Shown in pieces: positions 44,208-53,990 of a stretch of DNA of 64,000 nucleotides. The stretch is taken from the NCBI GenBank assembly GCA_964528155.1, contig CAZGRL010000002.1, positions 1 to 64,000 on the forward strand, given 5' to 3'. The translations under genes and the position numbers were made by a program. The notes below the pieces were generated by a model that saw only the letters and a list, made by a program, of their open reading frames with translations, was not told the origin of the DNA and did no database searches. Within the stretch, counting starts at the first letter, position 1. Each line of letters begins with the position of its first letter. Origin of the DNA: G001797105 sp964528155 (GTDB taxonomy: Bacteria; Chloroflexota; Anaerolineae; Anaerolineales; E44-bin32).

Positions 44208-44428
44208 TCTCGCTCCCACGGCTTGCGATTGCGCGCCGGCACAGACCCCCCGACTGGCAACCTCGGTGGCAAATCGTTCACAGCGTACCACGTACTGCAG
44301 CCCACCGAGAGGGGGAAAGAAGTTGGGTTCACACTCATCGCCTTTCCGCTTCTATGGATGTGAAACCGACCCCGAGACTCTTGCCCGCCTGCGAGAGCCG
44401 GCAACGGAGGCGGTAGAATGATAGTACC

Positions 44429-45670
44429 GTGGACCTATATGACGTTGTCGTTATCGGCGCCGGCCCTGGGGGAGCTGCCACCGCCACCTTCCTCGCACGC
44501 AGCGGTCTGCATGTCCTGCTTCTGGACAAGTTCGAGTTCCCCCGAGACAAGACCTGCGGGGATGCCCTCTCGCCGGCGGCGCTCCACGTCCTCGCCGACC
44601 TGGGCCTGGCCGACGATCTGCGTCACTCCGGCTATCGGGTGGACGGGGTCTCGATCACCTCCCCCGAAGGCTTGACTGTGCAGGCCCCAATCCCCGAGCA
44701 CCCGATCTACCCAAAGCATGGCTATGTCGTTCCTCGATACCTGCTTGACGACCTCATATTGAACGCAAGTGTGCAATCTGGCGCAGAGTTTCAGGGCGGC
44801 ACCCATATCCGTTCGATCGAGCAAGCCGATGAGGGTCTTACCGTCCTCGGAGAAACAGGTCGATCTCCTCGGCGCTTCGTGGCCAGGGTGGTGGTGCTTG
44901 CCGTGGGCGCCAATCTTCGACTGCTTCGTTCGATCGGGATCATCTCCGGCAACGTGGGGTACGCTCATGCCGTGCGGGCGTATTTCGAAGGAATCACGGG
45001 GCTGAACCGACAGTTCGAGATTCGTTTCGATGGCGCCGAGTTGCCCGGATACGGCTGGATCTTCCCAGTTTCCGGCGAAACGGCCAACGTCGGGGCCGGT
45101 CTTCTTCCGCGCCGGGGTCGAAAAGCACCCGGAGCTGCCACACTGTTGTCGCAGTTCCTCTCGAACGGCCACCTGCAGACTCGATTCCAGTCGGCTCGCC
45201 AGGTCGGACCGGTCAAGGGCTTCCCTATCCGGACGGATTTCCAGCGATCCCCGGTGATCGGCGATCGCTTGCTTCTCGTCGGCGAAGCGGCCGGATTGGT
45301 GAATCCGTTCACCGGTGAAGGGATCGACTACGCGCTTGAGTCGGCCAGGATCGCAAGCGAATGCCTGATGGCTTGTGTCGAGCGAGGGGATCTATCGCGT
45401 GCAGCCCTTGGTCGCTACGAGCGCGCCCTCCGGCACAGATTCCAGCGCGTCTTCGTGCTCTCCCACAGGATGCGCCGCCAGTATATGAACCCCATCTTGC
45501 TCGACCCTCTCATCCGGGCCTGTGCCCGCTGGCCGGAACTGACCGATCTTCTCGTGCGGACATTGCTGACCTACGCGGATCCGGCCGAGGCGATTCGCCC
45601 CGCAGTCATGCTCAAAGTCCTGCGCTGCCTGCCCTCACATCGCCCTTCAGGCCTGTCGGCGCCCTCCTGA
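44429..45670 (+). CDS. Geranylgeranyl reductase family FAD-dependent oxidoreductase
   Basis: A 413-residue flavoprotein. The FAD Rossmann motif is GAGPGGAATATFLARSG near residue 10, followed by the family-specific PRDKTCGDALSP near 42-54 and the second flavin motif RLLLVGEAAGLVNPFTGEGIDYAL near 283-306. The family reduces isoprenoid double bonds in chlorophyll, menaquinone or lipid precursors. The squalene-synthase-like gene at 57121 shows that isoprenoid chemistry occurs in this organism, but the two are 12 kb apart. It starts at a GTG, divergent from the kinase. Confidence 0.85.
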   Translation: MDLYDVVVIGAGPGGAATATFLARSGLHVLLLDKFEFPRDKTCGDALSPAALHVLADLGLADDLRHSGYRVDGVSITSPEGLTVQAPIPEHPIYPKHGYVVPRYLLDDLILNASVQSGAEFQGGTHIRSIEQADEGLTVLGETGRSPRRFVARVVVLAVGANLRLLRSIGIISGNVGYAHAVRAYFEGITGLNRQFEIRFDGAELPGYGWIFPVSGETANVGAGLLPRRGRKAPGAATLLSQFLSNGHLQTRFQSARQVGPVKGFPIRTDFQRSPVIGDRLLLVGEAAGLVNPFTGEGIDYALESARIASECLMACVERGDLSRAALGRYERALRHRFQRVFVLSHRMRRQYMNPILLDPLIRACARWPELTDLLVRTLLTYADPAEAIRPAVMLKVLRCLPSHRPSGLSAPS

Positions 45671-46014
45671 AATCGTCCTCAGTTGGCTGCAAATGGATCT
45701 CGCCTCTCCCCGAGTCGTGGGTACGCTCCCGCGCGTCAGGACGGAGGCCCAGAGCGTGCGGCAGCACTTCCCTCGTATATCATAGGTAGGACAGCCCCAC
45801 CCGATCGCGCTCAACAAATCCTGAGTCCACATCCCCTATCCCTTCCGGAGTGACGTTCAGTTATGGTCCCGGGCTTGCTTCGTTTGGCTCTCCATGCAGC
45901 CGAAGTCGACTGAAGCCATGGGGAGTCTTACCTATAAATTGTGACGTTCCTCCATAGCTTTGCGCATTTCTTACTATAATATTGGTATGTACGCAGCGGA
46001 TTGGAGGTATGGGA
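45671..46014 (+). promoter_or_regulatory. Gene-free stretch with promoter elements of the XRE-cupin gene
   Basis: 344 bp. A consensus -10 TATAAT lies at 45975-45980, 35 bp before the next ATG, but no good -35 is seen, as expected for an activator-dependent or extended promoter. The 9-mer GTGACGTTC occurs twice in direct orientation (45850-45858 and 45941-45949) and could be a regulator site. Nothing else can be supported. Confidence 0.4.
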
Positions 46015-46707
46015 ATGCCGCGTCGGATGAGGGGCGGATCAAAGGCAGGCAGACCCAGAGGGTCACAGGCGTCTGGGGAGAGCTCCTTCGGCGATCAGGC
46101 GCACGCGGCCGTTAACGTGGGGCGGAACCTGAGGCGGCTCAGGCGAGCGAGGCGGCTTTCTCTGCGTGACCTGGCGGAGAGGAGCGGGCTGGCGGTCAAC
46201 ACGCTCAGCCTGATCGAGAACAACAGAACCTCGCCCAGCGTGAGCACGCTCCAACAGTTGGCCTTCGGTCTCTCGGAGCCGATCGTGTCCTTCTTTGAGA
46301 TGGATCCGCCGGGTGAGAGGATCGTCCACCTAAGGGCAGATCGGAGAACCACGGCCAACTTCGACCATGGAACTTGCGAGATCATGGGTGCTGGATTCCG
46401 AGATCAGAGACTGCAGCCCATGCTGGTCAGCCTCCACCCCGGCGCGGACAGCGGCCAGGCGCCGATCGTTCACACCGGTTTGGAGTTTGTCTACTGTCTG
46501 GAGGGGGTGATGGACTACGAGATCGAAGGTGATACCTATCGCCTCGAGGTCGGTGATAGCTTGCTGTTTGAGGCGCATCTTCCTCATCGCTGGCACAATC
46601 CCCAGGACGAGCCGACGCGAGTGATCATGATCCTCTCACCAAGCGACGAGCACGACCTTGCTTCGCGCCGGCACTTCCTCCTGAATGAAAAGGCTGTAGG
46701 CATGTGA
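46015..46707 (+). CDS. XRE-family regulator with cupin sensor domain
   Basis: About 230 residues. After a basic N-terminal tail of about 35 residues, an HTH_3/XRE domain (about 38-95; RRLSLRDLAERSGLAVNT, LIENNRTSPSVSTL) is followed by a C-terminal cupin_2 domain (about 140-215; LEFVYCLEGVMDYEIEGDTYRL, LPHRWHNP). This architecture regulates small-molecule catabolism or resistance, with the cupin binding the effector. GGAGG seven bases upstream selects the ATG at 46015. The next gene, a NifX-like protein, starts 46 bp later and may be its target. Confidence 0.9.
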   Translation: MPRRMRGGSKAGRPRGSQASGESSFGDQAHAAVNVGRNLRRLRRARRLSLRDLAERSGLAVNTLSLIENNRTSPSVSTLQQLAFGLSEPIVSFFEMDPPGERIVHLRADRRTTANFDHGTCEIMGAGFRDQRLQPMLVSLHPGADSGQAPIVHTGLEFVYCLEGVMDYEIEGDTYRLEVGDSLLFEAHLPHRWHNPQDEPTRVIMILSPSDEHDLASRRHFLLNEKAVGM

Positions 46708-46753
46708 TCGTGCACCGGGTCAGGTCAAACTCGAATCACTGTGGAGAGATGAT

Positions 46754-47152
46754 ATGCGAATCGCTGTGGTGACGGATGACGGCAAAACGGTCAGCAGACA
46801 TTTCGGCAGGGCCACACATTACCTGGTGGCGGTGGTGGAGGACGGGCGAATTATCGCCCGTGAGATGAGACAGAAAGTCGGGCACGGAAAGTTTGCCAAC
46901 GAGCCGCACGATCCCGAGCATCGCGGACAGCTTCACGGCACGGGGCCGCACGCGCAAACGCGCCACGATCAGATGGTTGAAGCCATTGCTGACTGTGAAG
47001 CGCTCATATGCGGCGGCATGGGCTACGGCGCCTATGAGCGCGTGAAGCAGCGCGGGATTCGGCCGATCATCAGCGACATCATCGATGTCGATCAGGCTGT
47101 GATCGAATGCGCCGAGGGGCGTATTGTCGACCACTTCGACCGCCTACACTGA
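46754..47152 (+). CDS. NifX/NifB-type iron-molybdenum cofactor-binding domain protein
   Basis: A 132-residue single-domain protein of the dinitrogenase iron-molybdenum cofactor biosynthesis (Nitro_FeMo-Co) family: MRIAVVTDDGKTVSRHFGRATHYLV at the N-terminus and the glycine-rich CGGMGYGAYERVKQRGI near residue 90. His-rich central HDPEHRGQLHGTGPHAQTRH may bind metal. Stand-alone members occur widely in organisms without nitrogenase and are poorly understood. No nif gene is in the window. A hairpin follows at 47161-47190. Confidence 0.88.
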   Translation: MRIAVVTDDGKTVSRHFGRATHYLVAVVEDGRIIAREMRQKVGHGKFANEPHDPEHRGQLHGTGPHAQTRHDQMVEAIADCEALICGGMGYGAYERVKQRGIRPIISDIIDVDQAVIECAEGRIVDHFDRLH

Positions 47153-47160
47153 TCTCGCAT

Positions 47161-47190
47161 CCGCAGCCCCACGTGTGAATGGGGGTGCGG
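47161..47190 (+). terminator. Hairpin after the NifX-like gene
   Basis: CCGCAGCCCC pairs with GGGGGTGCGG across a 10-base loop with one mismatch, 9 bp after the stop codon. It lacks a T-tract, so termination is plausible but not proven. Confidence 0.4.
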
Positions 47191-47656
47191 TAGCAGGGAG
47201 ACGCAAGTCGCATTCTTCATCACAACCGGCCGTTCATCTGCGGATGAGGGGGGCCGTCCCCTCTGGGAGGATGCGCCGACCATGAGACATGTCTTCGTAC
47301 CCGGCCTTTCTTGTCGATTGGGTCGATCTCGGGGTGTCGGTCACATCTTGCCTGAGACCCGCAATTGGGGTTGCGCCCAATCCGGGCCGGCCGGATATCC
47401 CTGCTCATCCACGGATGGCGTGAATGGCTCCCCCATCATGAGATCCCCATCAACCTCGAGGCCGAGTTGACAGGCCGCGCCCCGGGCGAGATTAACCAGA
47501 CGACGTTCGTCCCTTCCGGCAAAACCACACCGTATCCTGGGCCGGGGGATAATCGAAAAGACCAGGCGACTGACCGAGGTTCCCGAGGCCGTGACCATCA
47601 GTGGACCCCTGCATTAGGCGCCACCCATTGAAGGGGCGACGTCCCAGGACCGAGCG
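47191..47656. other. Gene-free stretch
   Basis: 466 bp between the NifX-like gene and the MBL hydrolase. Short open frames exist on both strands, but none has a recognisable domain, ribosome site or family match. No repeat or riboswitch core was found. Confidence 0.35.
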
Positions 47657-48568
47657 ATGACCCTCGGAAAGTGTCGCGGTCCGCTGCTCCTTCTTTTTCT
47701 GAGCCTGAGCGTATTGTGCCTGGCGCATCAGGCGTTGCCGGTCAACCCCCTTGGAGTGACGCCAACCCGGATGACACCGGAAGCCAGCGTACCCCCCGAC
47801 CCTACTGGAACAAGCCCAATGTCCACTCTCACGACTGAGCCCGCCTCGCCGACCCCCGTCGGAACGATCGTCATGACGATCGTGTTCGACAACCGTCCCT
47901 TCGATCCCTCCTTGACCACCGCGTGGGGTTTCTCATGTCTGGTCCGGACGCCGACGAAAACGGCGCTGTTTGATACGGGAGGTGACGGAGCGATCCTGAT
48001 GGCCAACATGGCGACTCTTCAGATCGATCCTGGCCAGATCGATGTGGTCGTTCTTTCGCACAATCACCGTGATCACACAGGTGGCCTGCCGGCGCTTCTC
48101 GCGGCGAATGATCACCTGACCATCTACGTCCCTGCATCGTTCGCCGATCAGATGAGCGATCTGGCAGGCGACCGCGCCCAGGTGGTAGCGGTCAGGCAGC
48201 CGATGCTGATCACGGATGGGATCTGGGCATTAGGGGAGATGGGCACAGTAGTCATCGAACAAGCGCTGGCAGTGGAGACCAGCCAGGGTCTGGTTGTCCT
48301 GACCGGCTGTGCGCATCCCGGTCTTCCACCGATCGTCACTCGCGCCCTGACATTGGGCGAAGTCGACATGCTGATCGGAGGCTTCCACCTGCAAGATGCC
48401 AGCCTGGAGACCATTCAGGGTGTTATCGAAGAGGTTCGGTCACTCGGGGTGAGGCGAGTGGCCCCCTGTCACTGCACGGGAGATACGGCCATCCGAGAGT
48501 TCCAGGAGGCCTTCGGCCCGGATTTCCACGAGGCAGGGGTTGGCGCTCGGTATGAATTCGAACGCTAG
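47657..48568 (+). CDS. Exported MBL-fold metallo-hydrolase
   Basis: A 303-residue protein. Residues 8-24 form a hydrophobic signal peptide or anchor, followed by a Pro/Thr-rich linker to about residue 68. The MBL domain has the metal motif LSHNHRDHTGG near residue 134, LVVLTGCAHPG near 218 and GGFHLQDAS near 245. The HxHxDH motif appears as HNHRDH, so binuclear metal is expected. The sequence is closest to the dihydropterin-ribofuranosyl aminobenzene phosphate synthase-like MBL group, but being exported it more likely hydrolyses an extracellular ester. Substrate unknown. Confidence 0.85.
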   Translation: MTLGKCRGPLLLLFLSLSVLCLAHQALPVNPLGVTPTRMTPEASVPPDPTGTSPMSTLTTEPASPTPVGTIVMTIVFDNRPFDPSLTTAWGFSCLVRTPTKTALFDTGGDGAILMANMATLQIDPGQIDVVVLSHNHRDHTGGLPALLAANDHLTIYVPASFADQMSDLAGDRAQVVAVRQPMLITDGIWALGEMGTVVIEQALAVETSQGLVVLTGCAHPGLPPIVTRALTLGEVDMLIGGFHLQDASLETIQGVIEEVRSLGVRRVAPCHCTGDTAIREFQEAFGPDFHEAGVGARYEFER

Positions 48569-48750
48569 GGCGTCGTATGTCGGCGATGCCCGATCGCGCC
48601 AGGTCGACCCAGGCGACCGCAGCTGACAATCCCGTCTCCGCGACATGGACAGTGATCCCGGTTCGTCCCGGGGACGCCGGAGAGAGGTCCGCCAGGAGGC
48701 ACCTATGGGATGCCTCGGGTCGTCCCGGATCGTGGCGCGCCGGCCCGAAC

Positions 48751-48779
48751 TTGCGAAATCCGGCACAATCCCCTACAGT
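48751..48779 (+). promoter_or_regulatory. Probable promoter of the lipoprotein gene
   Basis: TTGCGA (48751-48756) and TACAGT (48774-48779) have 17-bp spacing and end 38 bp before the lipoprotein ATG. Four of six bases match at each hexamer. Confidence 0.4.
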
Positions 48780-48817
48780 GTTTCTACAGTCCCATTCACA
48801 AGCAAGGAGCACGACCG

Positions 48818-49552
48818 ATGCCCCGGACATCCTCCCCCGTCCTTCACCTCTTCGCATTCGCCGTCCTGATCCTCATCATGCCCGCCCTGTTCGCATGCGC
48901 CGGAGCGGAAGATGCGAGCGAGATGCCACCGGAGCGAGATCTCGGCTCGCAAGGACAAGCGTTGAGCGACGATAGCCAGACCGGCGAGAGTGCGGGCGAG
49001 CCGGGACCGGTCTTCCCCTCGTGTCCGGAGGGGCAGACTGCCGTGTTCAAGCTACAGTTCAACCACACATGGGAGTTCAAACCCAGCGGGCAGGGCGAGT
49101 TGATGACGGTCAAAGGCCACACGACGCCGGATGCCTGGTGTCTGATCAACGTCACGGGGACCAAGGTCGAAGCGGAGGACTGCGTGATCGGCTACGAGTA
49201 CAGCGGGTTCCTGCAGACCTCGGACGGCCAGTGCGACATCCAGGGGGCGAGCACGGCGTTGGTCGAGTTTGAGGGCGAGTGCATGCCGCCGACACCTGGC
49301 GGGGATGACGTGGCTGAGATCTATCTGACGATCACCGAGGGCCAGGATCCGGACGCCGATTTGAGCGGCGCACTGAATTGCAGGGACTACTCCGGCCCGT
49401 ACATGGGCTTCTACCCGCCGTCCTTCTCGGTCATGTCCTTCTTGATCCAGCAGGGTGGGTCTATCCAGACGGACGACATGGATGAGACGGGGCAGTTCGA
49501 CTTCTCGAAACAGTGGATGCTGATCCCCTCCGGTTTTCCCTTCCCGCCCTAG
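48818..49552 (+). CDS. Lipoprotein of unknown function
   Basis: About 244 residues. The signal peptide (residues 1-28) ends in lipobox ALFAC, followed by an acidic/Ser-Gly-rich linker. The domain from about residue 63 is beta-rich with several Cys (FPSCPEGQ, AWCLINV, EDCVIGYEY, GQCDIQG, EGECMPP, LNCRDYSG) that could form three disulfides, as suits an extracytoplasmic protein. AAGGAG eight bases before the ATG fixes the start. I do not recognise the family; no neighbour suggests a role. Confidence 0.7.
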   Translation: MPRTSSPVLHLFAFAVLILIMPALFACAGAEDASEMPPERDLGSQGQALSDDSQTGESAGEPGPVFPSCPEGQTAVFKLQFNHTWEFKPSGQGELMTVKGHTTPDAWCLINVTGTKVEAEDCVIGYEYSGFLQTSDGQCDIQGASTALVEFEGECMPPTPGGDDVAEIYLTITEGQDPDADLSGALNCRDYSGPYMGFYPPSFSVMSFLIQQGGSIQTDDMDETGQFDFSKQWMLIPSGFPFPP

Positions 49553-50049
49553 CCGGCTCGGCCGACACTACGAGCCAGGACGTTCATCCAGCCCGCCGAC
49601 GGCGCTCGATTGCGCCGGCGCATTCCTTTGAAGCGGCCTGCGAGGGCCAGAGGGCTGTCCTCCCCGATTCCGGCCGAAGCCGGCTGCCATTCGGATGATG
49701 GTCTCGGCAGGCCGTGTCATTCGCTGATCCTCCGCAGACTCTGATGAGCTTGCTCCCCATCTCGGCAATCCTGCGACCCATCCACCGCCGGCCGCGCACT
49801 TGACTTCCCAGATTGAATCCCATACGATTCTAGAAGTCACCTGCTGGAAAATCCGCTACAAGCTACTTCGGAGCTAGTCGGACGGTGGGGCCGTGCCTGC
49901 AGCACGACCACCATGCATCACACATCCAGTGCCAGGCTCCGAGCTGGTTCCGACAATACCCACACTCGAGGAGGTGAAGCACCATCGTGAAGACGGCAAT
50001 CCGTTAACATTCCGCTCTTACGCCGACGAACAGATGAGGAGGAGAATCA
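49553..50049. other. Gene-free stretch upstream of the aap operon
   Basis: 497 bp. Contains the AGGAGGAG ribosome site of the next gene immediately before 50050. No promoter with both hexamers, repeat or RNA structure could be supported; short open frames on both strands look like chance. Confidence 0.35.
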
Positions 50050-51186
50050 ATGACTCGGAGATTTCGCTTTGTTCTCATGGGCGTGTTGGCATTGTCACTG
50101 CTCCTGGCTGCCTGCCAGCCCGCCGAACCGGTCATCGTGACCCAGGAAGTTGTGACGACAAAGGAAGTTCAGGTTGTCACAACCCAAGAAGTGCAAGTCC
50201 AGGTTCCCGTATCGTTCGTCATGGAATCCGCCCGCCTGCAGGCAGTCAAAGATCGAGGCCAGCTGCGCTGCGGCGTGAACACGGGTGTCCCCGGGTTCGG
50301 TTACCTGGACGCAAACGGGCAATTCGTCGGGTTCGACATTGACTTCTGCAAGGCCATCGCCGCCGCGATCTTCGGCGATCCGGGCGCGGTTGAATACCGT
50401 CCGCTGACTGCGGCCGAGCGCTTCACCGCCCTGCAGACCAACGAGATCGACGTCCTGATCCGCAACACAACCTGGACCTTCGACCGTGACGTCGAGCTCG
50501 GCGCCGAATTCGGCCCGACGACCTTCTACGACGGCCAGGGGATGATGGTCCGCAAGGACACGGGCTTCGCCAGCATCAGCGACATGGACGGCGCCACGGT
50601 CTGCGTCCTCTCCGGAACGACGACCGAGCTCAACTTGGCCGACGCCTTCAGCTCGCGCGGCCTGACCTACGAGGCGCTCGTCTTCGACAAGTCGGAGGAC
50701 ACCTCGGGCGCGTACGACCAGGGCCGCTGCGATGGACTCACATCGGACAAGTCGCAGCTGGCTGGCCTTCGGATCGGGTTGACGAACCCGGACGATCACG
50801 TGATCCTGCCCGATACGATGTCGAAGGAACCGCTCGGCCCGGTGTGGGCTCAAGGAGACCAGCAGTGGGGCGACTTGGTTCGATGGGTCGTCAACGGCGT
50901 GATGATCGCTGAGGATCTGGGCGTTACCCAGGCCAATGTCGACCAGATGGCCGCCGGAACTGCGGACAACCCTGAGGTCGGCCGGTTACTTGGCAGCGAA
51001 GGCCAGTTCGGCAGCCTTCTCGGCCTGGACGCCGACTTCATGGTCAACGTGATCAAGGCCGTCGGCAACTACGGGGAGATCTACGAACGCAACCTCGGCC
51101 CTGCCGGCACAAACATCCCGCGTGAGGGCAGTCTGAACGCTTCTTGGAAGCAGGGCGGCCTTATCTACGCTCCGCCTTGGCGATAA
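50050..51186 (+). CDS. aapJ: General L-amino-acid-binding lipoprotein
   Basis: A 378-residue extracytoplasmic solute-binding protein (SBP_bac_3, AapJ/BztA type). Lipobox LLAAC near residue 20, then a Thr/Val/Gln-rich linker with repeated VTTQEVQV-type units. The binding domain begins VKDRGQLRCGVNTGVPGFGYLD and has FDIDFCKAIAAAIFGD and DVLIRNTTWTFDRD, characteristic of the general amino acid group. It is the first gene of a complete aapJQMP-type operon and has a strong AGGAGGAG ribosome site. Confidence 0.93.
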   Translation: MTRRFRFVLMGVLALSLLLAACQPAEPVIVTQEVVTTKEVQVVTTQEVQVQVPVSFVMESARLQAVKDRGQLRCGVNTGVPGFGYLDANGQFVGFDIDFCKAIAAAIFGDPGAVEYRPLTAAERFTALQTNEIDVLIRNTTWTFDRDVELGAEFGPTTFYDGQGMMVRKDTGFASISDMDGATVCVLSGTTTELNLADAFSSRGLTYEALVFDKSEDTSGAYDQGRCDGLTSDKSQLAGLRIGLTNPDDHVILPDTMSKEPLGPVWAQGDQQWGDLVRWVVNGVMIAEDLGVTQANVDQMAAGTADNPEVGRLLGSEGQFGSLLGLDADFMVNVIKAVGNYGEIYERNLGPAGTNIPREGSLNASWKQGGLIYAPPWR

Positions 51187-51271
51187 ACAGATTCTGCCCG
51201 AATTACTTCGATCCTAGGTGAGGTGCAGCCTGGCGCAGGCCGGGCTGCACCCCTATTCCGTCCCAAGAGAC

Positions 51272-52468
51272 ATGACTACCCCCGAAGGCCCCACCGTCAG
51301 GCTGCGACGGACGCAAGACATCGGCGCGATCTTGCGGGATACTCGCTTTCTCCAGGCCTTGGCCCAGGCGATCTTCATTCTGCTCGTCCTTCTCCTGGCT
51401 CGCTGGCTGGTCCGAAACCTGCTCAATAATCTCGAGGCTCAAGGCCTGGATCTGAGCTTCCAATTCCTTACCCGGACTTCGGGATTCGTCGTCGGTGAAG
51501 GCATCCCCAGCCAACGGACCGATCCGTTCTACTACCAGTACATCGTCGGGCTGGTCAACACGATACGTGTCGTCGGTCTCGGCTTGATCCTGGCGACGAT
51601 CCTCGGGATTCTCGCCGGGGTGGCCATGCTTTCACCAAACTGGCTCCTGCGCTCATTGGTCCAGGCCTACGTGGAGGTCATGCGCAACACGCCTTTGCTC
51701 GTGCAGCTCTTCTTTTTGTACTTCGGCATTATCCTGACCCTTCCCAGCCTGGCGGACAGGATCGCGATCGGCCCGGTCATTCTCAGCAATCGCGGCTTCT
51801 TCGTGCCTCGCCCGGTGCCGCATGTCGGCTTTCCAGCGTGGGCGGCCGTCTCCGTCATGGCACTACTGGTCGGCATCTATACCTATCGACGCCGGCTTCA
51901 GATTCGAGTCAAGACCGGGCATGAGACTCGTCCGGCCGTTTGGGGAGCGGCGTTGATCTTCGGGATCCCCCTTCTGGCGTGGTTCGTCTTGCCCGGTCAG
52001 CCGCTACAACTCGAACTGCCGGAGCTGCAAGGCCTGCGCATGATTGGAGGTCTTCGGCTGACGCCGGAGTTCGCCGGGATACTCTTCGGCCTTGTGTTGT
52101 ACACCGCCGCCTTCATTGCCGACATCGTCCGATCAGGAATCCTGGCCGTCACCCATGGACAGATGGAGGCGGCCATGGCGCTTGGCCTTACCCCAACACA
52201 GACGCTGCGCCTGATCATCCTGCCTCAGGCGTTGCGCGTCATCATCCCTCCGATGACAAACCAGTATCTCAACCTGGCCAAGAACTCCAGTCTGGCCATC
52301 GGTGTGGCTTTCCCTGATCTGTATTCGATTTCGCAGACGATCTTTAACCAATCCGGCCAGGCCGTTCAGGTTATCGCCCTGATGATGGGCACCTACCTGA
52401 TCATGAGCCTGAGCATCTCGGCTGTCATGAATGCCATCAACGCCAGGCTCCGGATCGTGGAGAGGTAG
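51272..52468 (+). CDS. aapQ: Amino acid ABC transporter permease
   Basis: About 398 residues, larger than ordinary amino-acid permeases as is typical of AapQ/BztB. The N-terminal half has the helix pair with NLLNNLEAQGLDLSF and a family-specific large loop (FVVGEGIPSQR; residues about 35-170). The C-terminal MetI-like domain carries the coupling loop AVTHGQMEAAMALGLTPTQTL. I take the ATG at 51272; an upstream frame start at 51218 is possible. The next gene starts three bases after its stop. Confidence 0.92.
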   Translation: MTTPEGPTVRLRRTQDIGAILRDTRFLQALAQAIFILLVLLLARWLVRNLLNNLEAQGLDLSFQFLTRTSGFVVGEGIPSQRTDPFYYQYIVGLVNTIRVVGLGLILATILGILAGVAMLSPNWLLRSLVQAYVEVMRNTPLLVQLFFLYFGIILTLPSLADRIAIGPVILSNRGFFVPRPVPHVGFPAWAAVSVMALLVGIYTYRRRLQIRVKTGHETRPAVWGAALIFGIPLLAWFVLPGQPLQLELPELQGLRMIGGLRLTPEFAGILFGLVLYTAAFIADIVRSGILAVTHGQMEAAMALGLTPTQTLRLIILPQALRVIIPPMTNQYLNLAKNSSLAIGVAFPDLYSISQTIFNQSGQAVQVIALMMGTYLIMSLSISAVMNAINARLRIVER

Positions 52469-52471
52469 CCG

Positions 52472-53977
52472 ATGGCCAGCGTCGCACACGTTGGAAGATC
52501 CGGCCATGAGCCCCCGCCCACGCGCAGCCTGGGGATCCTCAATTGGATCCGGGAGAACCTGTTCAGCTCGTGGCTCAACGGACTGCTAACGGTCTTCTCG
52601 CTGGCGATCCTTTACGTCTTGCTGCGATCCGCGATCGTGTGGGGTCTCCAGGCGAACTGGCTCGTGCTCACCAAGAACTCCCGCATCATCCTGTGGGGTC
52701 GCTATCCAGGGAATGAAGCATGGCGGATCGGCGTGGTTCTGGCGCTGCTCATCGCTTTGGGCGGCGCGACTCTGGCAGCATGGCGCTCGAGCCGGTACCA
52801 GCAATTCCGGACAAGTGTGCTCCTCGGTTGGCTCGCCTCACCGGTCGCGGTCACATTGTTTCTCAGGGGATTTCACTACCCCACACCCGCTACGATCGGG
52901 AACAGCCTGGGATACTACATGTTCAGGCCCGACCTCCTGGTGCTCTTGGGCCAGCAATGGCGGGCCTCGGCCGCGTTGATCATCGTCGGAGTCCTGGCCG
53001 GGATGACCTGGGGGGTGTGTCCTGATCGTCTTCGACGTGCCCTGGCTGGTCTCGCCGTCCTGGTCTTTTTCGTCCTCACCGTCCCGCTCGGCCTCCAGAC
53101 CACACACCTCTTGCCCGGACTCGCGCTTCCTCGCCTGATCCCAATGTTGCTGTTGCTGGGCGTTTTCACCCTGGGCGGCTGGCGCGCCGGCCTCTCGGTG
53201 ACCAACGTCTCCGGGATCACCCGCGTTCTGCTCTGGACATGGATTCTCGTTCTGCCGCTGACGGTGCTTCTCCTCACAGCATTCGACGTTGGCATCCCGA
53301 ACCTCGATCCTGCAACGGTCTTGACGATTGTCGACCCGGCCATTTGGAGCGGGATCCTGCTGACTCTGGTCCTGGCTGTGGTCAGCATCCTGGCCTCCTT
53401 CCCGATCGGAGTCCTGCTGGCCCTGGGGCGGCGGAGCAAGCTGCCGATTGTGAGGGTCAGCTCGATCGTATTCATCGAAGTGGTTCGCGGGGTCCCATTG
53501 ATCACGATCCTCTTCATGTCCCAGGTGATGTTCCCGTTGTTCTTCCCGGTACAGCTCACGCTCGATCGCGTCCTGCGGGCGATGGCCGGCATGACGCTCT
53601 TCACGGCGGCCTATCTGGCCGAGGTCGTCCGGGGCGGATTGCAGGCTGTGCGGAAGGAGCAGGTGGAAGCTGCCCGCGCATTGGGGCTGAGCGAACTGCT
53701 GGTGACCGGCCTGATCGTTCTGCCCCAGGCGCTTCGGGCGGTCATTCCCCCGATCATGGGCCAGTTCGTGAGCATCTTCAAGGACACTTCGCTGGTGGCC
53801 ATCGTCGGGCTGCTCGATTTGCTTGGAGTGCTGCAGAGCATCATCAAGCAGCGCGAGTTCATTGGGGCCGTCCGGGAGGTCTACCTGTTCGCCTTCCTCT
53901 TTTACTTCGTCTTGAGTTATGCTATGTCGTACGCCAGCCGACGGCTGGAGAAGAGGCTCGGCGTCGGCCAACGCTAG
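52472..53977 (+). CDS. aapM: Amino acid ABC transporter permease
   Basis: A 501-residue AapM/BztC-type permease, about 100 residues longer than usual, with extra hydrophobic segments in the N-terminal two thirds (about 30-260) before the MetI-like domain. The coupling loop is VRKEQVEAARALGLSELL, and VLALGRRSKLPIVRVSS with EVVRGVPLITILF is conserved. Forms the channel with AapQ. The additional helices may reflect the family's variable insertion rather than a fusion. Confidence 0.92.
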   Translation: MASVAHVGRSGHEPPPTRSLGILNWIRENLFSSWLNGLLTVFSLAILYVLLRSAIVWGLQANWLVLTKNSRIILWGRYPGNEAWRIGVVLALLIALGGATLAAWRSSRYQQFRTSVLLGWLASPVAVTLFLRGFHYPTPATIGNSLGYYMFRPDLLVLLGQQWRASAALIIVGVLAGMTWGVCPDRLRRALAGLAVLVFFVLTVPLGLQTTHLLPGLALPRLIPMLLLLGVFTLGGWRAGLSVTNVSGITRVLLWTWILVLPLTVLLLTAFDVGIPNLDPATVLTIVDPAIWSGILLTLVLAVVSILASFPIGVLLALGRRSKLPIVRVSSIVFIEVVRGVPLITILFMSQVMFPLFFPVQLTLDRVLRAMAGMTLFTAAYLAEVVRGGLQAVRKEQVEAARALGLSELLVTGLIVLPQALRAVIPPIMGQFVSIFKDTSLVAIVGLLDLLGVLQSIIKQREFIGAVREVYLFAFLFYFVLSYAMSYASRRLEKRLGVGQR

Positions 53978-53990
53978 CGAGGAGCACGTC

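Noticed and set aside
47191..47656. Cobalamin or molybdenum-cofactor riboswitch near the NifX-like gene
   Set aside because: GC-rich hairpins occur but the conserved box sequences are absent.
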